Shown here in pieces: positions 44,258-52,659 of a stretch of 64,000 bases of DNA (position 1 is its first letter; every line of letters begins with the position of its first letter). Source of the DNA: Ornithinibacillus xuwenensis (GTDB lineage Bacteria; Bacillota; Bacilli; Bacillales; Amphibacillaceae); contig NZ_JBDIML010000002.1 in NCBI RefSeq assembly GCF_039614845.1, forward strand, positions 124,001 to 188,000, in the 5' to 3' direction. The notes under the pieces are model-generated. The model saw only the letters and a list, made by a program, of their open reading frames with translations, was not told where the DNA came from and did not search any database. The translations under genes and the position numbers were made by a program.

Positions 44258-44389
44258 ATGGAATTTAAAGGTGATGGAGACAAAATTGAACAAACTGCAG
44301 AAGAACTTGTAAGAAGAGGCATCCCAAAAAGAGCAGCAGCTTTTGCTTCATCCATGGGGTATTTGAGGCAGTTAAAAAAGAAAAAGTAA
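44258..44389 (+). CDS. 43-residue basic small protein
   Basis: Strong site GAAGGGAGG stands 8 bp before the ATG. The product MEFKGDGDKIEQTAEELVRR continues to GIPKRAAAFASSMGYLRQLK and ends KKKK; acidic first half, basic second half, one amphipathic helix. No family recognised. Good ribosome site and codon pattern argue it is real despite its size. Confidence 0.6.
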   Translation: MEFKGDGDKIEQTAEELVRRGIPKRAAAFASSMGYLRQLKKKK

Positions 44390-44436
44390 AATGTGGGGAC
44401 GGTTATTATACTATATTATAAAAGAAGTTCATAAAT

Positions 44437-44487
44437 AAGAAGGAATCCAAAAGGTTAGGTTTACGAGTCCTATAGGATCCCTTCTTT
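44437..44487. terminator. Hairpin between the small gene and the GntR gene
   Basis: AAGAAGGAATCC and GGATCCCTTCTT form a 12-bp stem with one mismatch around a 27-base loop. It may terminate the convergent transcripts. Confidence 0.45.
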
Positions 44488-44504
44488 CCTTTCCATTTAT
44501 AAAA

Positions 44505-45233
44505 CTATCCTTCCAATGGATAATTCCGCTCAATCATAAAATTGGTCTTATCTCCGCGAAAGTAGGAACGTGAGAATTCGATAATGTGTCCTAGCTCGTT
44601 TTCGGCAGTGGTTTCAATATAGAAGCATGGTAAGCCTTCTTCACAATTTAAATAGGCACTTGTACGTTCGTTTGCAATAGTAATTTCGATATGTTCGACA
44701 GTTTTAGCGATGTGAACGTTAAAGTTATTCCTAAGGGAACTGTATAATGATGTTTCGGCGTGTTCCTTTGTAATCCCAGGTGCCACATCCCATGGGATAT
44801 AGGATATTTCATATTGTGTTGGTTCGCCATTCGCCTTCCGAACCCTTTCAATACTTTGGATCGGATCTTGTAACGAAACTTGTAATGACTTTTCTAGAAA
44901 TTCATTAGCGGGAATAACATTTAAAGCAATAAGCTCTATTTCTGCCCTTTTTCCTTGAACAGCTACCTGATCACTGTAACGCTTCACGGTATGGGATAGG
45001 GTTTGTTTTAATTTTTGCTCGGCTACAAAGGTGCCTTTCCCTTGTTGTCGAGTCAAATAGCCTTCTAGCGTGAGTTGGTTTAGTGCGGTTCGAACGGTAG
45101 TCCTACTGACATTAAAATCCTCACATAATTCAAGCTCCGTAGGGATTTTCTCTCCCTTTTTATATTCCTCTGACTTAATTCGATTTAGTAGCTCCTCTTT
45201 TATATAAGCATGCAATGATTGGCTTTTTTCCAT
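44505..45233 (-). CDS. GntR/HutC-family regulator
   Basis: 242 residues: winged helix-turn-helix (KKGEKIPTELELCEDFNVSR, then TTVRTALNQLTLEGYL, about 22-62) followed by a UTRA ligand-binding domain. HutC-type regulators bind sugar phosphates. Divergent from the GH4-PTS operon and probably its repressor; candidate operators lie between (45339, 45389). Confidence 0.88.
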   Translation of the reverse strand: MEKSQSLHAYIKEELLNRIKSEEYKKGEKIPTELELCEDFNVSRTTVRTALNQLTLEGYLTRQQGKGTFVAEQKLKQTLSHTVKRYSDQVAVQGKRAEIELIALNVIPANEFLEKSLQVSLQDPIQSIERVRKANGEPTQYEISYIPWDVAPGITKEHAETSLYSSLRNNFNVHIAKTVEHIEITIANERTSAYLNCEEGLPCFYIETTAENELGHIIEFSRSYFRGDKTNFMIERNYPLEG

Positions 45234-45338
45234 TGTCGTAACTCCTTAAAACTTTCTGTATATTTTTAGTGTACAAGATAATATAAATAATAACAATCGG
45301 CAACAAAGAGCATTACAATTCACTCCCTAATTTTAAAT

Positions 45339-45348
45339 GTACGTACAA
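45339..45348. promoter_or_regulatory. Palindrome, candidate GntR operator
   Basis: TGTACGTACA is a perfect 10-bp palindrome in the divergent region; a near copy TGTACGTTCA is at 48154-48163 inside the operon. Confidence 0.45.
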
Positions 45349-45388
45349 TATAAACATTACGCCCAAATATGTATGGACAATTAAAAAT

Positions 45389-45401
45389 ATGTATGATACA
45401 T
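45389..45401. promoter_or_regulatory. Palindrome, candidate GntR operator
   Basis: ATGTATGATACAT is a perfect 13-bp palindrome around a central G; ATGTATGGACA at 45370 is a half-matching copy. HutC-type regulators bind such AT-rich repeats. Confidence 0.5.
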
Positions 45402-45450
45402 TTTAAAATAAGAAACCAATAGTGGATGCTTAAATTTAAATCGTTAAAAA

Positions 45451-45464
45451 TTTAAGCGCTTACA
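45451..45464. promoter_or_regulatory. cre-like site before the GH4-PTS operon
   Basis: TTTAAGCGCTTACA matches the catabolite responsive element except at one end, 27 bp before the first gene. Confidence 0.6.
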
Positions 45465-45490
45465 ACAAAGAACTAGGGAGTGAGCTTTTA

Positions 45491-46801
45491 GTGGCATTAA
45501 AACTCGTTATTATAGGTGGTGGATCCAGTTATACACCAGAAATAATCGAAGGAATTATTAAACGCTATGATAGCTTTCCAGTAACGGAACTTGTACTGGT
45601 TGATATTAAGGAGGGAGAGGAAAAGCTCCAAATTATAGGGAATTTGGCAAGGCGAATGATTGAAAAATCGTCGAAGCCTATTCAGCTAACATGGACATTG
45701 GATCGTAAGGAAGCACTAAAGAATGCAGATTTTGTTTCCACACAAATTCGCGTTGGGCGTTTGGATGCACGTGCGAAGGATGAGAGAATTCCATTGCGTC
45801 ATGGTTTCATTGGCCAGGAAACGAATGGTGCTGGTGGTGTATTGAAAGCATTCCGTACGATACCAGTACTGATGGAGATTGCCAATGATGTGCACGCCAT
45901 TTGCCCAGATGCGTGGATGATAAACTTTACCAATCCGGCTGGAATTGTGACAGAAGCACTGTTAAAATATGCAGCACATAAAAAGATAATTGGTGTTTGT
46001 AATATTCCGTATAATATGCGCCATTCGGTTGCTGAAATTCTACATGTAGCACCTGATGATGTTCGGATAGAATTTGTCGGCATGAATCATTTTGTATTTG
46101 GGCAGAAAGTGTTTGTGAAAGGTATCGACCGAATCGATGAGGTGCTGGAAAAGCTGATTGATAGTGATGGGCTTGATTATTCGCCAGCAAATATCGTTAG
46201 CCTTGGCTGGTCCAAAACATTTATAGAATCTACTAGACTACTACCGAATCCGTATCATCAATACTATTTTCAAACTAGAGATGTATTGGAGAAGGACCTA
46301 GCAGCATATGAAGCGAATGGAACAAGAGCAGAGGTTGTTCAACAACTAGAGGAATCCCTTTTTGAACTATATAAAGACCCTGAATTACGCGAAAAGCCAA
46401 AGGAATTAGAGGAACGAGGGGGTGCATTTTATAGTGATGTCGCATGTAGTCTAATGGATTCAATCTATAATAATAAGCAAGATATTCAAACCGTGAACAT
46501 ACGTAATAATGGCGCGATTTCTGATTTGCCAGATGATGCGGTTGTCGAAATTAACTGTGTTATCACGAAGGATGGTCCAAAGCCAATTTCCGTAGGGTCG
46601 CTTCCACTCAGTGTTAAGGGAATCATTCAGCAAATGAAGGCATTTGAAGAGCTTGTCATTCGTGCAGCCATGACGGGAGATTATCATGATGCGTACTTGG
46701 CATTGGTGATGAATCCATTAATGGCAGATGAAAAGCGTAGTAAAATAGTTTTAGATGAGTTATTAGAAGCACATAAACATTATTTACCACAATTCAAATA
46801 A
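45491..46801 (+). CDS. GH4 family 6-phospho-beta-glucosidase
   Basis: 436 residues. NAD-binding motif VIIGGGSSYTPEIIEGIIKR (residues 6-25), then RVGRLDARAKDERIPL, NFTNPAGI, IGVCNIP and VGMNHF carry the GH4 NAD, metal and sugar-phosphate sites. Family 4 enzymes use NAD and a divalent metal to cleave phosphorylated beta-glucosides such as cellobiose-6-phosphate. GTG start after GGGAG. Followed 10 bp later by the PTS permease gene. Confidence 0.92.
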   Translation: MALKLVIIGGGSSYTPEIIEGIIKRYDSFPVTELVLVDIKEGEEKLQIIGNLARRMIEKSSKPIQLTWTLDRKEALKNADFVSTQIRVGRLDARAKDERIPLRHGFIGQETNGAGGVLKAFRTIPVLMEIANDVHAICPDAWMINFTNPAGIVTEALLKYAAHKKIIGVCNIPYNMRHSVAEILHVAPDDVRIEFVGMNHFVFGQKVFVKGIDRIDEVLEKLIDSDGLDYSPANIVSLGWSKTFIESTRLLPNPYHQYYFQTRDVLEKDLAAYEANGTRAEVVQQLEESLFELYKDPELREKPKELEERGGAFYSDVACSLMDSIYNNKQDIQTVNIRNNGAISDLPDDAVVEINCVITKDGPKPISVGSLPLSVKGIIQQMKAFEELVIRAAMTGDYHDAYLALVMNPLMADEKRSKIVLDELLEAHKHYLPQFK

Positions 46802-46810
46802 GGGGGAATT

Positions 46811-48118
46811 ATGATGAATAAGGTTTTCGGAGTTTTTGAGGATAAGTTTCTTCCTGTCGCTGGAAGAATAGGGGCACAACGACATTTAGTAGCAATACGT
46901 GATGGATTCGCAGCTATCTTGCCGTTGATTATCATTGGGTCATTAGCAGTTCTTATTAATAATCTACCAATCGAACCGTTTCAAAACTTTATGGTGAATA
47001 TATTTGGAGAAAGCTGGAAGGATCTTGGGGGATATATATGGAATGGGACCTTTGCAATCATATCATTAGTCGTGGCTATAGGGGTCAGCTATAGTCTAGC
47101 AAGAGCGTATAATGTGGATGCATTAGCAGCAGCGTTAGTATCTGTTTCTTCTTTCATTATTTTAACGCCATTGACCGAGGATGGTAGTGGACTTTCTCTT
47201 CATTGGATGTCTGCATCGGGGTTATTTGTTTCGCTTTTGGTAGCGGTAGTTGCAACCGAAATATTCAGAAAATTAGCACAGATGAATCTTGCGATTAAAA
47301 TGCCTGATGGTGTTCCGGAGGCTGTATCACGATCATTTGCATCTCTTATTCCTGCCATGATTGTACTTTTTATCTTTGGTTTATTACAGGTATTATTCAT
47401 TGATGTAATTGGCACAAGCCTGCAAGACTTAATTTATAAGGCTGTTCAAGCACCATTCCAAAACGTAGCTGGTACGTTGCCAGCTGTATTAGGTATTGAA
47501 TTTACCAAGTCATTCCTATGGTTCTTTGGGTTGCATGGATCCAACATATTAGAACCAGTTATTGAATCGGTGTATCTACCAGGATTGTTAGAGAATACAG
47601 CGTTATTTGAACAAGGAGTGTCTGCACACGATGTTCCAAACATTATTACAAAACCATTCCTGGATGTGTTTGTTGCGATGGGTGGCACGGGTACAGGTAT
47701 TTCCCTTCTAATTGCGATATTTATAACCGTGAAGGCAAAGCAAGTAAGAAGCTTAGGGAAAATGAGTGCACCAGCAGCATTGTTTAATATTAATGAGCCG
47801 ATAATTTTTGGATTGCCAATTGTTTTAAACCCGATATTATTTGTTCCGTTTCTTTTGGTACCACTTGTTAACGTGACAATCGCATACTTTGCTACATCAA
47901 TCGGATTTGTTCCAAAAACGGTCGTGATGGTACCGTGGACGACACCTCCGATTATCGGTGGATACTTGGCTACAGGTGGGTCCATAGCGGGGTCCGTTTT
48001 ACAACTATTTAACTTGGCTGTCGGTGCTTTACTTTATCTGCCATTCTTAAAGGTCCTAGACAGGACCATGGTAAAGAATGCAACAAATGCGAACACAAGC
48101 AAGAAAGAGGCCGTATAA
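46811..48118 (+). CDS. PTS cellobiose/chitobiose-type permease IIC
   Basis: 435 residues, about ten membrane helices, lactose/cellobiose IIC family: GRIGAQRHLVAIRDGFAAIL at the N terminus and FNINEPIIFGLPIVLNPILF near residue 320, the substrate-site motif. Imports and phosphorylates a beta-glucoside with the IIA and IIB encoded further on. In this operon the three PTS domains are separate genes. Confidence 0.9.
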   Translation: MMNKVFGVFEDKFLPVAGRIGAQRHLVAIRDGFAAILPLIIIGSLAVLINNLPIEPFQNFMVNIFGESWKDLGGYIWNGTFAIISLVVAIGVSYSLARAYNVDALAAALVSVSSFIILTPLTEDGSGLSLHWMSASGLFVSLLVAVVATEIFRKLAQMNLAIKMPDGVPEAVSRSFASLIPAMIVLFIFGLLQVLFIDVIGTSLQDLIYKAVQAPFQNVAGTLPAVLGIEFTKSFLWFFGLHGSNILEPVIESVYLPGLLENTALFEQGVSAHDVPNIITKPFLDVFVAMGGTGTGISLLIAIFITVKAKQVRSLGKMSAPAALFNINEPIIFGLPIVLNPILFVPFLLVPLVNVTIAYFATSIGFVPKTVVMVPWTTPPIIGGYLATGGSIAGSVLQLFNLAVGALLYLPFLKVLDRTMVKNATNANTSKKEAV

Positions 48119-48153
48119 AATTGCTAGGCATCATTCGTCGTAAGTAGTTGGAA

Positions 48154-48163
48154 TGTACGTTCA
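48154..48163. promoter_or_regulatory. Second copy of the TGTACGT motif
   Basis: TGTACGTTCA lies 28 bp before the deacetylase gene and resembles the palindrome at 45339. Could be an internal operator (inference). Confidence 0.3.
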
Positions 48164-48190
48164 ACATCTTAACAGAATTGAGGTAATCAT

Positions 48191-48940
48191 ATGAAGTTAA
48201 TTGTAAATGCTGACGATTTTGGCTATACACGTGCCGTTACGTATGGAATTGTAGATGCATTTCAAAATGGGATTGTTACGTCAACGACGATGATGTGTAA
48301 TTCACCTCACATCGATCATGCCGTTGAACTAGCTAATCAGAATCCCGATTTAGGGGTTGGGGTTCATCTCGTTTTAACAAGTGGGACACCACTTTCCCAA
48401 GCTGTTCCATCCATAACAGATCCTAATGGGAGCTTTTATAGCCAACATGTTATTTTCAATCATGCAGAGCCGGAAGATATTGAACGTGAATGGACGGCCC
48501 AAGTGGAAAGATTTTTAGCTACTGGTTTAAGTCCCACTCATCTGGATAGTCACCATAATGTTCACGAGCATGACTTGGCATTACCAATTGCCATTTCTAT
48601 AGCGGATAAATATGGCCTCCCACTTAGAAGGGCAAATAATGAACCGAAAACAGCTATAAACTATAACACGGTGAAACAAACAACCTTTATGATGCGGGAT
48701 TTTTATGGGGAGCAGGTAAGCTATGAAACGCTTGAAGGCCAATTGAGAAATGTCTCGCAGCTAAATGAAGATGAGACAGTGGAGATTAACTGTCATCCAG
48801 CATATATTGATTCTGATCTCGTCTCGAAAAGCTCCTATATCGATACACGATTGAAAGAGTATGAAATTCTGACTTCGGACAGAATCAAAAACTACGTCCA
48901 TGAATTAGGGATTCAGCTAATGAATTATAGAATGCTATAA
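48191..48940 (+). CDS. ChbG/YdjC-family carbohydrate deacetylase
   Basis: 249 residues. Metal and catalytic motifs LIVNADDFGYTRAV, GVGVHLVLTSG and THLDSHHNVHEHD fit the YdjC family, where ChbG removes an acetyl group from N,N'-diacetylchitobiose or its phosphate. Its place between PTS IIC and IIA suggests the operon may also handle chitin disaccharides. Metal ligands D and H are present, so the enzyme looks active. Confidence 0.87.
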   Translation: MKLIVNADDFGYTRAVTYGIVDAFQNGIVTSTTMMCNSPHIDHAVELANQNPDLGVGVHLVLTSGTPLSQAVPSITDPNGSFYSQHVIFNHAEPEDIEREWTAQVERFLATGLSPTHLDSHHNVHEHDLALPIAISIADKYGLPLRRANNEPKTAINYNTVKQTTFMMRDFYGEQVSYETLEGQLRNVSQLNEDETVEINCHPAYIDSDLVSKSSYIDTRLKEYEILTSDRIKNYVHELGIQLMNYRML

Positions 48941-49045
48941 GCTGCCTGCCCATGTTAGGCTATTACTATAACGGACTATCACACTATGATGTTAGTGGTA
49001 TAGTAGGAAATAGAACAACTCGGTTTAGGATTGGAGGGAATGAGC

Positions 49046-49384
49046 ATGCAATCAATCGAAGATATCCAAGCATTATCCTTTACGATCATACTTCATGCAG
49101 GAAATGCTCGTTCAAGTGCAATGGAAGCGATTTCCTATGCAAAGGACTATAACTTCTCAGCAGCGAGAGAAAAAATAAAGGAAGCAGAAGAAGCCTTCGT
49201 TGAAGCGCATCATGTACAAACCGATCTTTTGCAACTTGAAGCTAGTGGTAAGAAACATGAGGTCACGGTCATATTAGTTCATGCACAAGATCATTTAATG
49301 ACAGCGCTAACGGTAAAAGATTTAGCAAATGAAATGATTACTATGTATGAAAGAATGCAACAATTGGAGGGGGGAAAACAATGA
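49046..49384 (+). CDS. PTS lactose/cellobiose IIA component
   Basis: 112 residues, three-helix IIA bundle. LSFTIILHAGNARSSAMEAI, the phosphorylated histidine probably in VEAHHVQTDLL, and VTVILVHAQDHLMTAL match the family. The ATG at 49046 is preferred since GGAGGG lies 7 bp upstream; an ATG at 49040 is too close. It receives phosphate from HPr and passes it to IIB, with which it overlaps by 4 bp. Confidence 0.88.
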   Translation: MQSIEDIQALSFTIILHAGNARSSAMEAISYAKDYNFSAAREKIKEAEEAFVEAHHVQTDLLQLEASGKKHEVTVILVHAQDHLMTALTVKDLANEMITMYERMQQLEGGKQ

Positions 49385-49683
49385 AAATCATCCTAGTATG
49401 TTCAGCTGGTATGTCCACATCCATGCTCGTGAAAAAGATGCGAGACGCCGCTACCGAACGAAATCTCGAGGTAGAAATAGATGCAGTCGCAGAGTCCCAA
49501 TTAATGAATCATTTAGAAGAAACTGATGTTATACTAATAGGTCCACAGGTTCGATACCTTGAAAAGAAAATAAGAAGCTCCGTAGAGCCAAAGGGAATTA
49601 AGGTCGATATCATTGACCAGATGGCCTATGGTATGATTCAAGGAGATAAGGTTTTAGATCAAGCAATTGCGATGAAGAACTAA
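49381..49683 (+). CDS. PTS cellobiose-type IIB component
   Basis: 100 residues. The phosphorylated cysteine is C8 in KIILVCSAGMSTSMLVKKM. Accepts phosphate from IIA and gives it to the sugar at IIC. Last gene of the operon, followed by a terminator. Confidence 0.9.
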   Translation: MKIILVCSAGMSTSMLVKKMRDAATERNLEVEIDAVAESQLMNHLEETDVILIGPQVRYLEKKIRSSVEPKGIKVDIIDQMAYGMIQGDKVLDQAIAMKN

Positions 49684-49704
49684 ATAAAGCTATGAAGACT
49701 TTTT

Positions 49705-49738
49705 AGGCTATTGAGTAACTCTCGATAGCCTTTTTATT
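49705..49738 (+). terminator. Terminator of the GH4-PTS operon
   Basis: AGGCTATTGAG at 49705-49715 pairs with CTCGATAGCCT at 49721-49731 (one internal mismatch), then TTTTATTTT. Confidence 0.75.
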
Positions 49739-49993
49739 TTCCAGAAAATCTCCCCACCCAAACCTAGAATTGGAAGTATTTTATATAGAGATTGTGCATA
49801 AGGCATTTCACAGAGAAAAAACAGACATTTTTCCTCATAATAATCTTCTTTTTGGTTAATATCCCCATCTAAAAAAAGGTTCCAAAACTCGTAAAAAACG
49901 GTTACGATAAAAGGGTTGTATGTGGACACATAAAAAACATACTCATCGATTAAAGTAATGAGTAAACTGTCGTATGAATTAGAGGAGTATAAG

Positions 49994-51736
49994 ATGAGAA
50001 AACGCGGTATTACCGTTAAATTATTTGCTGTTACAGCTTTATTCTTTTTGGCGTTTTATGCCATGATCATGATATTTCAGCTGTTATTCTTTGATCGTTT
50101 TTATCAGCATTATAAAACGAAAGAAGCAGCAGAGCACATAAATCAATTAGCAGAAGGCTATGAGAATAATTCATGGAGTGAAGCGGAACTGACGAAACAG
50201 ACACTCGCTTATATAAGGGAGACCAAAAGTCCGTTGACGATTGTGGATGCAGAAGGCTATCAGTTAGTTCAGGATCCGTTTCATATCATGCTGGATATAG
50301 GAGATGGCAATGTTGTAGAAGTCTCGCTTTCCTTACTTGTCACAAGCTACGGGAAACAGATTCGAGCATTGGATATCAAAAAGGGAGATACATTGATTGT
50401 CCAAGGAGAGTTTGATGCGGAGGTTCCTACGGTCATTTATCCATCTGTTATGACGAAGGATGCGTCTAGTGTCGGTGAAGGTCTGGGCGAGAATGAAATA
50501 ACAATTGTCGGGGAAGTAAAAAGCATCTCGCTGCCTAAGGTTGGGATAATCGATAGAGGACTAGGAATTCTCTATGATGCGCTATTGGAATGGTTCCCAC
50601 TAGAGGAGGAGCAGTTAAAGCAGCTTTCTAAAGGAAACAGTCTACAGCTGGATTGGGTGGAGTCCTGGAGTGGAAAGCATAATTTAGTACTAATTGAGCC
50701 ATTCAAGAAAGATGGCGAAATGCAATTCATGGTATCTGTCACATCACTACAAGAAATCAGAGATACCAATGAAGCACTTCAACTATTTTATGTCTATATC
50801 GGAATAGCAGGCTTTGTTCTGATTCTATTGCTGTCGTTATTCTTCTCCCGAGTTGTTAGTAGACCACTGATTAAGCTGAATGAAATGGCGAAGAAAATGG
50901 TGCATCTAGACTTCTCTTCGACGAAGCCGATTAAGCAGAAGGATGAGCTGGGGAGCCTTTCCAATAATATGCTTGTGATGGCGAAAAACCTGGATGTGGC
51001 ATTAAGTGATTTAAAGCAAGCCAATGGCAAGCTAAAGCAGGATATGGAAAAACGTGTGCAGATGGAAAAGGAGCAGCGTGAGTTTTTCGAGCATGCCTCA
51101 CATGAACTGAAGACACCGCTTAGCATTGTCAAGAGCTTCGCGGAAGGGCTGCAGGATGGTGTTAGTCCGGATAAGCAAGACCACTATGTCGAAGTAATTA
51201 TCGAGGAGTCAGCAAAGATGGAAGGGCTGATCACCGATATGCTGGATTTGGCTAAGCTGGAGAACGGCGCTATTAAACTACGAAAAACATCCTTTTTACT
51301 CAGCGAAATGATTGAGAGTTTGGCAGATAAACTATTCTGTATCGCGAAAGAGAAAGAAGTCGCCATTGAAATCATGCCGAAGAATGAACAGCATATTTTG
51401 GCGGATTATGAATGGCTGGAACGAGTCATGCAAAATCTTCTTGTGAATGCGGTCCGGCACAGTGATCCCGATTCTGTTATTGTGATTCGAATCGAATTGG
51501 ATCAGGAAAATGGCGATAGTGTGTTCACAATTGAAAATAAAGGGACACAAATACCGGAAGAACAACTAGATAAAATCTGGCGACGTTTCTATCGGACCGA
51601 ATCCTCTCGAAGTCGAATGACGGGTGGTACAGGATTAGGATTGGCGATTGTTAAACAAATACTAGATTTGCATGAATTTCAATACGGAGTGGAAAACGTG
51701 CCTGACGGTGTGCGCTTCTATGTTCGTTTTCAATAA
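49994..51736 (+). CDS. Sensor histidine kinase
   Basis: About 580 residues. Membrane helix 1 (about 8-30), an extracellular domain (about 31-265), helix 2 (about 268-290), HAMP (SRPLIKLNEMAKKMVHLDFS), then DHp with the phospho-histidine in FFEHASHELKTPLSIVKSF, N box MQNLLVNAVRHS and G box TGGTGLGLAIVKQ. ATG at 49994 lies 7 bp after AGAGGAG. Located with its response regulator directly before the dlt operon, so it probably senses an envelope signal such as cationic peptides (inference). Confidence 0.88.
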   Translation: MRKRGITVKLFAVTALFFLAFYAMIMIFQLLFFDRFYQHYKTKEAAEHINQLAEGYENNSWSEAELTKQTLAYIRETKSPLTIVDAEGYQLVQDPFHIMLDIGDGNVVEVSLSLLVTSYGKQIRALDIKKGDTLIVQGEFDAEVPTVIYPSVMTKDASSVGEGLGENEITIVGEVKSISLPKVGIIDRGLGILYDALLEWFPLEEEQLKQLSKGNSLQLDWVESWSGKHNLVLIEPFKKDGEMQFMVSVTSLQEIRDTNEALQLFYVYIGIAGFVLILLLSLFFSRVVSRPLIKLNEMAKKMVHLDFSSTKPIKQKDELGSLSNNMLVMAKNLDVALSDLKQANGKLKQDMEKRVQMEKEQREFFEHASHELKTPLSIVKSFAEGLQDGVSPDKQDHYVEVIIEESAKMEGLITDMLDLAKLENGAIKLRKTSFLLSEMIESLADKLFCIAKEKEVAIEIMPKNEQHILADYEWLERVMQNLLVNAVRHSDPDSVIVIRIELDQENGDSVFTIENKGTQIPEEQLDKIWRRFYRTESSRSRMTGGTGLGLAIVKQILDLHEFQYGVENVPDGVRFYVRFQ

Positions 51737-51809
51737 TAGGACTAATTGCTTATCAGGACACACGAAAGACATATTGCCTTGCTAATATAGATTGGAAGGA
51801 AGATTCACG

Positions 51810-52481
51810 ATGGGGAAGAAAGTATTGCTTGTCGAGGATGAAGTGAGAATCCGCGAAGTGGTAGCGGATTATTTCAAAAAGGACGGCTGGGAAGTGTATG
51901 AAACGGATAATGGCAGCAGCGGTATCGACTGGTTTGATGCCACTTTTCCGGATTTAGTCATACTCGATATTATGATGCCAAAAATGGATGGATTTGCAGT
52001 TATCAAGCAGGTTCGAATGAGATCTGGTGTCCCAATTATTCTGCTGACAGCAAAATCCAGTGATGATGATAAAATTCATGGGTTTGAACTTGGTGCTGAT
52101 GATTATGTCACGAAGCCATTCAGCCCAAGGGTGTTAGTAGCACGTGCGAATTCGTTAATGAAACGTGCAACAGAGCATTACCTACCGACTGGCCATATGC
52201 TCAGCTTCGGTGAAGCAATTGTCAATACGAAGTCCCATCAGCTTCAGCTGGAGGGGCAGCAAGTCGAATTGACACCAAAAGAATATGAAGTATTGGTATT
52301 CCTGCTTCAGCATAAAAATAACGTCCTTTCGCGTGAGACCATTTTGAATCACGTATGGGGACTCGACTTTGATGGAGATATTCGAGTTGTGGATACCCAT
52401 ATTAAAAAGCTGAGAGCTAAATTAGGCTGTGAATCCCATCATATCCGAACGGTTATTGGGACCGGCTATAAATTTGAATAA
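51810..52481 (+). CDS. OmpR-family response regulator
   Basis: 223 residues. Receiver domain with phosphorylated aspartate in PDLVILDIMMPKMDGF, conserved lysine in VTKPFSP; C-terminal winged helix (LTPKEYEVLVFLLQHKNNVL, RVVDTHIKKLRAKL). Partner of the kinase upstream. The ATG at 51810 follows GGAAGG. It ends 13 bp before the dltX start, so it may be cotranscribed with the dlt genes. Confidence 0.92.
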   Translation: MGKKVLLVEDEVRIREVVADYFKKDGWEVYETDNGSSGIDWFDATFPDLVILDIMMPKMDGFAVIKQVRMRSGVPIILLTAKSSDDDKIHGFELGADDYVTKPFSPRVLVARANSLMKRATEHYLPTGHMLSFGEAIVNTKSHQLQLEGQQVELTPKEYEVLVFLLQHKNNVLSRETILNHVWGLDFDGDIRVVDTHIKKLRAKLGCESHHIRTVIGTGYKFE

Positions 52482-52494
52482 AGGAAGAATAAAG

Positions 52495-52641
52495 ATGAAA
52501 AAGCTTAAAACACTATATAGTAAAAATGGTGTCCGGTTTGCTTTGCATACTAGTTTTTATCTGGCAATCCTGATTACCTTGTTCTTGATGTATGGCTTCC
52601 ATACAGCCAATACAGGCAACTATATTTATAATGATTTTTAA
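52495..52641 (+). CDS. dltX: DltX, teichoic acid D-alanylation mini-protein
   Basis: 48 residues: single membrane helix (about 20-38, SFYLAILITLFLMYGF) and a C-terminal tail NTGNYIYNDF typical of DltX. AAGGAAG lies 7 bp before the ATG. DltX is needed with DltB and DltD for D-alanine transfer across the membrane. It precedes dltA by 18 bp, as in other dlt operons. Confidence 0.9.
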   Translation: MKKLKTLYSKNGVRFALHTSFYLAILITLFLMYGFHTANTGNYIYNDF

Positions 52642-52659
52642 ATGGAGAAGATAAATAAC

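Noticed and set aside
49708..49929. Minus-strand open frame of 73 codons between PTS IIB and the kinase gene
   Set aside because: It needs a GTG start without a clear ribosome site, overlaps the operon terminator and lies antisense; its composition does not resemble a known protein.
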